From Debaryomyces hansenii CBS767 (Eukaryota > Ascomycota > Pichiomycetes > Serinales > Debaryomycetaceae), in assembly GCF_000006445.2 (NCBI RefSeq), contig NC_006047.2, positions 1,943,516-2,007,515 on the forward strand: 64,000 bases of DNA. Reading direction: 5' to 3'. The position numbers were made by a program, and so were the translations under genes. Below the pieces are notes generated by a model. It had not been told where the DNA came from. It saw nothing but the letters and a program-made list of their open reading frames with translations, and did no database searches. Shown one piece after another: positions 10,837-19,967 of this stretch (positions are counted from its first letter, which is position 1; every line of letters starts with the position of its first letter).

Positions 10837-11739
10837 ATGTTATACTTGATTGGATTAGGTTTGTCATATGAAAGTGATATCACTGTTCGTGGGTTAGAAA
10901 CAATTAAAAAATGTAAAAGAGTTTATTTAGAAGCTTATACATCGATCTTAATGGCCGCCAACCAAGAATCATTGGAGGCTTTCTATGGACGTGAAATTAT
11001 ATTAGCAGACAGAGAATTAGTAGAGGGTGGGTCTGATAAAATCTTAGAAAATGCTGACGAGGATGATGTAGCCTTTTTGGTTGTTGGTGACCCGTTTGGT
11101 GCAACAACGCATACAGATTTAATCATCAGGGCGAGAGAATTAAACATCAAGGTTGAGGCAATTCATAACGCATCTGTCATGAATGCTGTCGGAGCATGTG
11201 GTTTACAATTGTACCAATTTGGTCAAACTGTTTCCTTGGTATTTTTCACAGAAACATGGAAGCCGGACTCGTTTTACAATAAAATCATGGAAAATAGAAG
11301 AATTGGCTTGCATACATTACTTTTGTTAGATATCAAAGTCAAGGAGCAGAGTATTGAAAATATGGCGAGGGGAAAGTTGATATATGAGCCTCCAAGATAT
11401 ATGAATATAGAAACGGCGGCCAGTCAATTATTAGAAATTGAAGAAATGAGACAAGAAAAGGCCTATACTCCAAATACGCCATGTGTAGCTATTTCTAGAT
11501 TGGGGTCTCCTGAACAGACTTTTAAGGCTGGTACTTTACAAGAATTATCCGAGTATGATTCTGGTGAACCATTACATTCATTGGTTATGTTAGGTAGACA
11601 AGTTCATGATTTAGAATTGGAATACCTATATGAATATGTCGATAATAAAGAACAATTCAAAAAGTTTGTGGAAGAAGATCAAGAATTTTTCAAACCTCCT
11701 CCATATGTTCCTCCAGAAGATGAAAATTTAAGCGAATAA
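10837..11739 (+). CDS. DPH5: Diphthine synthase (diphthamide biosynthesis)
   Basis: This is a 300-residue SAM-dependent methyltransferase that methylates the modified histidine of elongation factor 2 in diphthamide synthesis. The N-terminus [20 protein letters not shown] and the substrate/SAM loop [12 protein letters not shown] (84-95) are characteristic of the tetrapyrrole-methylase-like fold of Dph5. The full length matches the family, ending in a short proline-rich tail. Codon use is more regular than in neighbouring genes. Confidence 0.96.
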
Positions 11740-11863
11740 TTTTTATTTCATGTCTATATATTTTATATATTCGCTTAATAGAGATTATATGCTAAGGTTA
11801 TTCTAAGAGATATTGTTGGAATGATTAGATGACTTCCCCGATTAGTTTAGACAAATAAATAAG

Positions 11864-11890
11864 AATAATAATAATAATAATAATGATAAT
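11864..11890. repeat. (AAT)n microsatellite
   Basis: About seven AAT units, the last interrupted by AATGAT, lie between the convergent 3' ends of DPH5 and PER1. It sits just at the PER1 stop codon and is probably in its 3' UTR. Confidence 0.8.
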
Positions 11891-13078
11891 TTAATCATTT
11901 TTCTTCTGCACAAATTCTTCCAATTCATGTTTCACATTCACATTAATATCCCAAATCATCCAGTCATACCATCCATAAAACGCTGGTATTATTGTCACTA
12001 AATGCCATAATGAGTGTGCGTCCACTAAATCAAAAAAGATAGGTGGGAAATCAAATATTTCTAACGACATGCCAGCAATAACAATAGCGCAAAGTAATAA
12101 TGGATACAATGAATAGAGTTTGGAAGACCTCGAATAAAAGCTTGGGATAAGGAGTCTTCTGGGTGTGATATAATCCAAATGGTTGGATTGTTTCTCTTTA
12201 TAGACCTGTTCATTATTTTCCAATTTATAGTATTTGCAATACAAATCAAAACAAAGAAATCCCCAAATAATGTTTTGTAGGACACCAAGAGTTATATTAG
12301 CTTGCATATTGTACGTGTACAGCCAGTCATCGACGAGTCTATGTATATGCCACGTATATGCCAGTATGCATACAATTGTAAATAACATTCTTTGTAGCTT
12401 TCTGCTGGGTAAATAAAGTCTAAAGTATCTAGTGAAAACTCCATAAAACCCACTCAAAACTGTAAGTCCTGCGACAAAATAGTCTAGTCTTTCCGTTACT
12501 AGGAAGTCTCTTATATGGAATACTGTGGAACAAATCCATGCAAACATCGCTATGAAACTACAAATTATCAAAACGGTGTATTCATACTTTATCATCGGAT
12601 CTGCCTGTCTTTTAGCCTCCAACACCTTCTTAATCCCAATAGCATGCACCATATAGTTTCCAATGGAAAAAATTACTGATGCAAATTCTTGTATCCCAAA
12701 CACTCTCAAAAAAGGCCATTTTCCATGGAATTGGCATATCTCTTGGTTGTTTTTACATCTTTCCTTGGTAACTATCCTTTGGCACTCATAATCACAATTC
12801 AGAACACAATCCCATCCCAATAGCTTTAAATGTAATGGTAACAGACTACTGAATTCCCAATTCTCATTATATGCATGTATTTCGTATTCTCCATCCGATC
12901 CTAACTCATCAAGTATCATTCTTTGGAATATGTGATATGGCCTCTTGTGACAAATAATTTGCTCACATTGGTATCGGCATTCCTGAAACATGTACAAATC
13001 ATCACCTGGCGAGCATATGATACAACCTATAAAAAGTTGAAAGTAAACCAATACATATGTTATCCTAATATAGAACAT
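11891..13078 (-). CDS. PER1: GPI-lipid remodelling protein Per1 (PGAP3 family)
   Basis: This is a 395-residue ER membrane protein that acts as the GPI phospholipase A2 in lipid remodelling. An N-terminal signal sequence (about 1-22, ending CIICSPGDD) is followed by a cysteine-rich lumenal region (Cys in FQECRYQCEQIIC, GWDCVLNCDYECQR and KERCKNNQEICQF). The family segment FHGKWPFLRVFGIQEFASV comes next, then about seven transmembrane segments. The DAHSLWHLVTIIPAFYGWYDW block near 352-372 carries the conserved His residues of the CREST superfamily. The C-terminus is short and charged. Confidence 0.94.
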   Translation of the reverse strand: MFYIRITYVLVYFQLFIGCIICSPGDDLYMFQECRYQCEQIICHKRPYHIFQRMILDELGSDGEYEIHAYNENWEFSSLLPLHLKLLGWDCVLNCDYECQRIVTKERCKNNQEICQFHGKWPFLRVFGIQEFASVIFSIGNYMVHAIGIKKVLEAKRQADPMIKYEYTVLIICSFIAMFAWICSTVFHIRDFLVTERLDYFVAGLTVLSGFYGVFTRYFRLYLPSRKLQRMLFTIVCILAYTWHIHRLVDDWLYTYNMQANITLGVLQNIIWGFLCFDLYCKYYKLENNEQVYKEKQSNHLDYITPRRLLIPSFYSRSSKLYSLYPLLLCAIVIAGMSLEIFDFPPIFFDLVDAHSLWHLVTIIPAFYGWYDWMIWDINVNVKHELEEFVQKKND

Positions 13079-13483
13079 ATTATTTCTGTACTACTTGAAG
13101 CTGTTATGATTACGGCTTGAAATATTTTGAAAAACTTCTTACAGTTAACGTCGCAATAAATATTTTACATAAGCACGGGTTCACCATTTAAAATGGAAAA
13201 ACGCAGCATTCTGGTGAATATTTTAGCATTCGATGGTCAACATCTTCCCATCGACAAGCATATAATATGCCCCAGTCATAAGCTTAGTTGAATGGTAACT
13301 GTATCACCATTATGGTTTTATTTTCCAATATTATGTATCCTGATAACCCCTACGTCGTATTTCTGGTTTGTGTAAGGACATGAATGAGCATTTCTGGGCA
13401 TTTTTTTCTTGGTAGGTTGAAAATCTGGAGTCATAAACAGTTCTTCTTGTACATAGGATATAAGTGATTAGAAAGTATTACGA
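13079..13483. other. Divergent promoter region PER1 / zinc transporter
   Basis: 405 bp between two divergent starts. No gene is seen. I looked for a Zap1-type zinc response element (ACCTTNAAGGT) and did not find a full match. Confidence 0.5.
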
Positions 13484-14497
13484 ATGTCAACATCATATCT
13501 ACTTGCAAGGGATGTCTGTAGTTCGCAGAATCACTTCAACGGGGAGAATCTAGGTGCTAGGATATCGGCTGTGTTCGTCATACTAGCAGTTTCTGCGATT
13601 GGAGCATTTTTTCCATTAGTTGTACAACGATGCCCTTACTTCAAACTCCCGAAATGGTGCTTCTTTATAACGAGATATTTCGGGTCTGGGGTGATAGTAG
13701 CTACTGGGTTTATTCATCTATTGGCGGAGGCAGACCAAGCTCTTTCGGATGAATGTCTTGGTGGAGTGTTTAATGAATATCCATGGGCCGAAGGAATTGC
13801 ACTTATGGGTGTATTTGTCATGTTTTTGCTCGATATAGTTGCTCATAAGCGCCTTGACGACAAGCTAGCTAAGAAGGACAAACTAAAGGCGGAAAAAGCG
13901 GCATTGGAAAATGAGAATTCACTTGAAATACAAGCTATTAAAGAGAAAGTGGACGATACAGAAGACGTGAAACTGACTGATGATGATACACCGACAGAAA
14001 ACGTATATCAGCAAATCCTAAATTCGTTTGTACTAGAATTTGGTATTATATTCCATTCGGTGTTCGTAGGATTATCATTGGCAATTGCAGGGAATGAGTT
14101 CAAAGCCCTATATGTTGCAATTGCATTTCATCAGATGTTTGAAGGTTTAGGTTTAGGCACGCGGTTTGCCATGACGCCGTGGCCAAAAGACAAACAATAT
14201 ATTCCATGGGTTTTAGCCTTGGCTTACAGTTTAACTACTCCCATAGCCATTGCAATTGGTCTTGGTGTAAGAAATTCGTATCCGCCAGGGTCACGAGTAG
14301 CGTTGATTACTACCGGGTGTTTTGATGCATTATGTAGTGGCATTTTGATTTACAATAGTTTGGTAGAGTTAATGGCCTATGACTTTATTTTCTCTCCTGA
14401 ATTCAAGACGGATGACGGCATGAAAAAGATGCTATGGGCTTATTTTTGTTTGGCATTTGGAGCAGCAATTATGGCATTAATTGGAAAATGGGCATAA
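13484..14497 (+). CDS. ZIP-family plasma-membrane zinc transporter (Zrt1/Zrt2-like)
   Basis: This is a 337-residue ZIP transporter with eight predicted membrane segments. Metal-binding helix 4 has HSVFVGLSLA (His191) and helix 5 has AFHQMFEG (His216, Glu220), the central transport site of the family. The variable cytoplasmic loop between segments 3 and 4 (about 121-180) is Lys/Glu/Asp-rich and contains only one histidine, unlike the His-rich loop common in ZIP proteins. It resembles Zrt1/Zrt2 of yeast; which of the two cannot be decided here. The promoter is shared with PER1. Confidence 0.9.
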   Translation: MSTSYLLARDVCSSQNHFNGENLGARISAVFVILAVSAIGAFFPLVVQRCPYFKLPKWCFFITRYFGSGVIVATGFIHLLAEADQALSDECLGGVFNEYPWAEGIALMGVFVMFLLDIVAHKRLDDKLAKKDKLKAEKAALENENSLEIQAIKEKVDDTEDVKLTDDDTPTENVYQQILNSFVLEFGIIFHSVFVGLSLAIAGNEFKALYVAIAFHQMFEGLGLGTRFAMTPWPKDKQYIPWVLALAYSLTTPIAIAIGLGVRNSYPPGSRVALITTGCFDALCSGILIYNSLVELMAYDFIFSPEFKTDDGMKKMLWAYFCLAFGAAIMALIGKWA

Positions 14498-15032
14498 TTA
14501 TTTATTAAAGTTTTTGAAATACGTTTTAATCAATATATAGAACAGTTTATATACAATCTGACAAATTTTCATCTGAGTTGAAAACTTATTTTGATTTATA
14601 TGTATCTATCTAATTCATTAGATCCTAATCTTGAAGAATATATAGCTAGGTATGCATGTATCTAACTGAAGCGATGCAATTGATTCAGATCTTGAACTTT
14701 AAACTGCTTAGTTCAGAGATAGCGCGCATGCTCTGTTTTGCTGAGCCTCTATGATTATTGATGTGCTGCCACGCGCATTTTGGTGCACCAATTGAAGCCA
14801 CAGATTGACTCAGATCACTGAAATATTGCAATACTATTAAGCCTATCGGAAATGACTAAAATGTGGTTGAGCTTTCATAGATCTTGAATTTCATTTCCGT
14901 TTGTTGAAACTGTGGTTCTCAAGTGAAGCAGTGTTTCAATATGTGGTTCAGCCTTATTTATTTAAAAATATTCGATTCGCTATTTGTCTTCATCGATTTT
15001 TCAGATTCTTAGTATCGAAGTATAGTATCACA
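14498..15032. other. Intergenic region at core/accessory boundary
   Basis: 535 bp without a recognisable gene. A GC-rich patch (GCGCGCATGC near 14725) stands out from the AT-rich surroundings. An in-frame upstream extension of the next gene starts at 14901 but is judged leader sequence. Confidence 0.5.
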
Positions 15033-16520
15033 ATGACTGTTAATACCAAAGAACAAAAAAGAAAACCACTTATTATCAACGCATTTGATATGGGTTGTAG
15101 TGGACTACAAGCCCCCGGATTATGGAAGCACCCAGAAGACAGATCAAAAAATTATAATTCTATTGAGTACTGGACGGATTTGGCTAAACTATTAGAGCGT
15201 GGAAAATTTAATGGATTATTCATTGCTGATGTCTTGGGTGGGTATGATGTTTATAATGGTCCTGGAAATATTAAAGCTGCGGCTATATCTGGGGCCCAGT
15301 GGCCTATTATCGAACCGAGTGCTGTGGTGTCTGCCATGGCCGCAGTTACTAAGAATTTAGCATTCGGTATTACCTTCAGTACTATTAGTGAAGCCCCCTA
15401 CCATTTAGCAAGAAGGTTAGCTACTTTAGACCACTTGTCTAATGGAAGAGTTGGTTGGAATGTTGTTTCTTCGTATTTGGATAGTGCTGCCCGTAACTTA
15501 TTAAATGGTGAAGATTTACCTCCACACGATGAAAGATATGTCAGAACGGAAGAATATCTACAAGTTGTGTATGAATTATTGTTATCTTCTTGGAGTGATG
15601 ATGCGGTAAAATTAGACAAAAAAAAAGGAGTTTATTCTGACCCTGAAAGAATTAGACAGATCGACTTCGAAGGTAAATATTTTAAGGTTCCGGGACCAAA
15701 TATTACTGATCCAACTCCCCAGAGACTTCCAGTCATATTGCAAGCGGGAACCTCAAAAGCAGGTAAGAATTTTGCAGCTAAGAATGCTGAAATTGTCTTC
15801 ATAACTAACTTCACTCCAGAGAGCTTAGCTGGGCAAATCTCAGATATTAAAAAGCTTTCTACTGAAACATATGGAAGAGAGGAAGATGCCATAAAATTTG
15901 TCCAATTAGTAACAACAGTTATTGGGGAAACACATGAAGAAGCTGAAGACAAGTATAAGGATTTGAAACAATACGGTGATCTAGAAGGAGCCCAGGCATT
16001 ATTTAGTGGTTGGACAGGCATTGACATAGGCCAATTTAATCCTGAAGATGAATTGAAAGACGTTGGTAGTAATGCAGTACGTGGGTTCATCGATAATTGG
16101 ACAAAGTTATCGCCAGGTGATCCTGTTGATCTTAAAAAGACTAGAGAATATGTGGCTAGCCAAATTACGGTAGGTGGATTAGGTCCTGTGTTCTATGGGA
16201 CACCTGATGAAGTAGCTGATGAAATAGAAAGGTGGGTAGATATTTCAGGTGTTGATGGTTTTAATTTTACTTATGCCATTCAGCCTGGTACGTTTGAAGA
16301 CATCGTCGATCATTTGATTCCCGTTTTGAGAAAGCGTGGTTTGGCTTGGGATGACTACCCTCGTGAAGGCTTAACATTTCGGGAAAATGTGTTTGGTACG
16401 GATGGTAAAGATCCAAGTTTTGTAAGGCCTTCACATCCTGCTTATGAACTAAGATGGAGATCAGGTGTCTCTAAAGAGGAATTTGAAAGTAAATTGAGAG
16501 ACATCAAGAATACTAAGTGA
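15033..16520 (+). CDS. Luciferase-like flavin monooxygenase (NtaA/SnaA/DszA family)
   Basis: This is a 495-residue bacterial-luciferase-like monooxygenase using reduced FMN. The NtaA/SnaA/DszA branch includes nitrilotriacetate monooxygenase and dibenzothiophene-sulfone monooxygenase. Signatures are the N-terminal PLIINAFDMGCSGLQAPGLW, the LERGKFNGLFIADVLG strand-helix, the GRVGWNVVSS segment, and VILQAGTSKAGKNFAAKNAE, which would line the FMN site. The start at 15033 (TCACAATGACT) is preferred; an upstream in-frame ATG at 14901 would add 44 hydrophobic residues absent from the family. The enzyme needs a separate flavin reductase, which is not seen nearby. The family is widespread in bacteria and patchy in fungi, so old horizontal transfer is possible. 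The substrate is unknown. Confidence 0.85.
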   Translation: MTVNTKEQKRKPLIINAFDMGCSGLQAPGLWKHPEDRSKNYNSIEYWTDLAKLLERGKFNGLFIADVLGGYDVYNGPGNIKAAAISGAQWPIIEPSAVVSAMAAVTKNLAFGITFSTISEAPYHLARRLATLDHLSNGRVGWNVVSSYLDSAARNLLNGEDLPPHDERYVRTEEYLQVVYELLLSSWSDDAVKLDKKKGVYSDPERIRQIDFEGKYFKVPGPNITDPTPQRLPVILQAGTSKAGKNFAAKNAEIVFITNFTPESLAGQISDIKKLSTETYGREEDAIKFVQLVTTVIGETHEEAEDKYKDLKQYGDLEGAQALFSGWTGIDIGQFNPEDELKDVGSNAVRGFIDNWTKLSPGDPVDLKKTREYVASQITVGGLGPVFYGTPDEVADEIERWVDISGVDGFNFTYAIQPGTFEDIVDHLIPVLRKRGLAWDDYPREGLTFRENVFGTDGKDPSFVRPSHPAYELRWRSGVSKEEFESKLRDIKNTK

Positions 16521-16709
16521 AAGCAAATATAAATAAATAAACAATATAAAATATAGTCAGTAAATACAAGTACAATAAATTAACAGTATGAAATATTTCA
16601 TTGGATTTTCAAAACTCAATGTTTACTTACATATTATTTTATTCATGTTTAATTACATATTATTTTATTCTTTGGAATGAAATTCTTATGCTTAAAAATA
16701 AACTACCTC

Positions 16710-17789
16710 CTATACACTCACCACGTATTTTTCAGCTTTTGCTCCTAGCAATTCAAGCTCTTTTAAAGCATCATCAATTTTATGAAGTCCGCCATTATAA
16801 GATCTATATCTAACAGGTTGTATTTTACCAGTATTTAAATAACCTGTAGTTATATCGACAAGACTTTTTCCAAAACTTATATCCTCATGAAATTTCTTTA
16901 TAATTACTTCCTTGTGTGAAATATTTTCAGGAACATGTTTCGGAATAGAAACAATCCCAGCAAATACAGGCCTTGTATGTTTTAGGTTTGGAGAAGACTT
17001 ACTGAGTATGTCAATTACAACAGCCGAAGTTTCTTTCGAAACACAATCTATACCATAATCGATCCCATCTTTTGCGTTTTCTAAGACTTTCTTAGAAATT
17101 TCAGAAGCATGCAAATGGCGATCAATTACCACATCAACGCCTAGACTTTTGATATATTGTTCATTTTCTAAACTTGCGATTGAAATAACTTTCAATCCAT
17201 GAATTTTCGCTAATTGCGTAACATAAAGTCCTACCACAGTTGCACCTCCCCATAATAAGAGTGTGGCCTTTTTATTACCTTCTTTCTTTTCATTCAAATC
17301 AATCTCGAAACTATTATATAGTAACACCCCAGCGGTAACCAATCCAACACCCACAGTTGCACCATCTTCAAAAGAAAATGAGTTTGGTAGCTTCCAAACC
17401 AACCTTGAATCAATTGCAGTATATTGCTGAAAAGTACTCGTTCTATTATCTCTATAGCTTGTACTACTAATCATCACTCTATCTCCTACTTCGAACTCAT
17501 CAACGTTTTTGCCTCTTTCTACAATGACACCGCTACTTTCTCTACCATTGATCCATGGAAAGTGATAAATACCAAATCCATATTTTTTCCCTTTCCAATC
17601 AATAGGATTCAATCCGATTGCTTTATTATTTACTAATATATCATAATCTCCTAATTTAGGAATCGGATGGTCGAGAACAACTTTTAATGGTTCATTATAA
17701 TTAATGACAGCCAAAGCTGACTGATTTGTATTATTAAATACTAGACCTTGTCTTTCTGTATTGATTTCACTATAAGTTTCTGTTGCCAT
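16710..17789 (-). CDS. MDR-superfamily NAD(P)H oxidoreductase (zinc-independent alcohol dehydrogenase-like)
   Basis: This is a 359-residue medium-chain dehydrogenase/reductase. The GroES-like N-terminal domain includes NKAIGLNPIDWKGKKYGFG and the GRESSGVIVERGKNVDEFEVGDRVM segment. The Rossmann domain includes LLLWGGATVVGLYVTQLAKIHG. The usual Cys clusters for structural zinc and the catalytic Cys/His zinc ligands are missing, which places it with the enoyl-reductase/quinone-reductase-like (ToxD/LovC-like) fungal MDR proteins. It converges with the luciferase-like gene, 189 bp apart. The physiological substrate is unknown. Confidence 0.8.
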   Translation of the reverse strand: MATETYSEINTERQGLVFNNTNQSALAVINYNEPLKVVLDHPIPKLGDYDILVNNKAIGLNPIDWKGKKYGFGIYHFPWINGRESSGVIVERGKNVDEFEVGDRVMISSTSYRDNRTSTFQQYTAIDSRLVWKLPNSFSFEDGATVGVGLVTAGVLLYNSFEIDLNEKKEGNKKATLLLWGGATVVGLYVTQLAKIHGLKVISIASLENEQYIKSLGVDVVIDRHLHASEISKKVLENAKDGIDYGIDCVSKETSAVVIDILSKSSPNLKHTRPVFAGIVSIPKHVPENISHKEVIIKKFHEDISFGKSLVDITTGYLNTGKIQPVRYRSYNGGLHKIDDALKELELLGAKAEKYVVSV

Positions 17790-18412
17790 TTTTCAATTAG
17801 TTGCAATCTTACAAATTTTAGGAGAATAAAAAAAAAGTTATACTAACTATATTTAAATCATTATTCAGAGCCCATCGATTTATTAGATGTCAACCCAGTG
17901 GCTTCAATCATCTAATTTGAAAAACATTATTGTTTATTCTGCAATAGCACACCTCTGATATTCTTTTCGCCTCAGTTGTGTGTCATGAAATCACAGTTGT
18001 CCATTATGCAATAAAGAAGAAATATCACGAGAAATTTGTGCTGCAAATTATTTAATTTCGAATATACGTATTTACTGCTTATATAATTTGGGTGCTAGAC
18101 CTTTTTCCATGGATAAAGCCACATCAATGCAATGTATATAACTAATTGTATTTCGGATAATGAATTTCCTTTGAAGAGTTGAAGAGGAATGACTACATAG
18201 AGGATGCTATTAGAATTTTTTGAAATTTAAAAGTAGATTGTCTAATATTTTCATATTCACAGAGAAGATTTCTTTTATTGATCTACAGTCTATTTTAAAT
18301 TAGTAACTAAGAGTAAATATACTATACATGTAGCTTTTACTAATATTATCGGTCATAATTTTATAAATAAATTGATAAGCAGATTGTAAGAAATGGTATA
18401 CATCTATAGTAA
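17790..18412. other. Intergenic region
   Basis: 623 bp with no gene recognised. It holds the upstream region of the MDR gene and the 3' flank of the DUR3 pseudogene. Confidence 0.5.
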
Positions 18413-19967
18413 TCAATTGATAGGCTGATGCTTTTGTATATAATCCTTATATACCCCTACTGCTACTTTCTTTAGCGAATGTCTACCATCATATAAGGGA
18501 TATAATCCAATGATAATTAAAGCTAAGTAAATCCAAAAAAAGACTCGCAGTTGTCCAACTTTTAAAGAACTCTACTCCAAATCCAGTCCCTATATAAAGG
18601 TAATGGCCAAACTACCCTAAACATCACGAAAATCGCAGCCGCATAAGATATTTTATAAGTCGAGTTTTCTATCTCGTTTTGATGTTTCGTCTTGAATGCT
18701 CCTTTGCGAACTAATTCGTGATTTTAAATAGGAATTAACATCTTCACCATTAGATTTTTTCTCGCCATCAATAGAATTGCCGTCTGTTATACCACTATTA
18801 TCTATCTCCTCTTCAGTTACAATAATTTTTGCCACCTTGAATTTCTTCCAATCTAACACATACAGCTTGATAGTTAAACTAACGATTATACTAACTATCC
18901 CTGGTAAGATGAGTGTAACTAACCCACCATAAAGAAACAGAAGTTGTTGACCAGTACTAAAGATTGTGACCTCTCCATAAAATCTATAGGCGGTTCCTAG
19001 TCATGTTGCAATTCTAGTGATTATTCCCAGGACTGGTGACACAAATGCAGCCAATGTTGTTTGTCTCTTCCAAGTAATTGAGAATACTAGGAATGACACA
19101 TGGACATATGAGTATCGAGTAAAAATATCCCATTCATGTCATATCAACACCAACATGATGGAGCATCAGAGTAAATCATGCTGAAAATAAACCAAAAAAT
19201 ATAACTCCAAAATGATTGACTCTAAAAACTTGGTGGTTTTTTGCATTTGGATTAATGTATTGTTTGTAAATGTCAAATGATACAATACTACTAACTGAAA
19301 TCAATTGTGCACTGACTGTTGATGTAACTGCGATAAGTAGTGAAAAGAAATGCACCCAAAGCACCATTTCCTAGTAAGCATTTTAACATGTATGGCAACC
19401 CAAGTCCATTATTAACTTCATATGTAGTCATTTTTCTTGGACAAGTAGGGAAAATAGGTTTGTCTTCTAATACAATACTTGACAATCCTATAATTGTTCC
19501 TAAAGGCCACACGTTGCCAAAAATAGTGAGTGCTGCAAGTAGGTACCCAGATACAGCTGCGTGCAAATCAGCACTAAAACTCTTCTACCAAAATGAACTA
19601 TCCATAACAGTTAAGCCAAAACTACCAATGGCATGAATAATTCCAAAAAAGATTGCACCTTGTGAGTTCCCAGTTAAGAAGGGGCCTTCAAAATTTCCTT
19701 CAATATACCGATCGTTATCATGCTTCATGACTAAACCATATAATACATCTCAGCCACTTATTTCAGGTGCTTGCAAAACTGCACTGGCTGTTAAACCTAT
19801 CCCAATAGATCATTTAGCTACCATAAACATTTCAGTAGACTGAGAGTTCTCGTTAAGATATTCTCGCATTAACTTGGTAGCCACTATAATACCAATGGCA
19901 AAAGACCAACCCCGACAAGGATTCCATATCCGCTCCCTTGATTCAAAAGTTCAACCAATTCCAACAT
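18413..19967 (-). pseudogene. Degenerate DUR3-type sodium/solute symporter
   Basis: This is a decayed paralogue of the transporter at 29318-31449, recognisable from start to end. The first residues (LLNQGSGYGILVGVG), the central segment around GLGLPYMLKCLLGNGALGAFLF, the stretch IVSFDIYKQYINPNAKNHQVFRVNHFG and the end YPLYDGRHS all align in order. At least five lesions break it: a single-base frameshift near 19905, frame changes near 19585 and 19350, an in-frame TGA in the segment matching DMTWLGYFYS near 19130, and further stops and shifts near 19000 and 18600. The intact paralogue has an intron at the ICPG/VIPL position; here the same point (around 19100) is continuous coding sequence. Confidence 0.9.

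Noticed and set aside
14901..15032. N-terminal extension of the luciferase-like monooxygenase
   Set aside because: The 44 added residues are hydrophobic/aromatic and absent from the family, and the ATG at 15033 fits the usual start.
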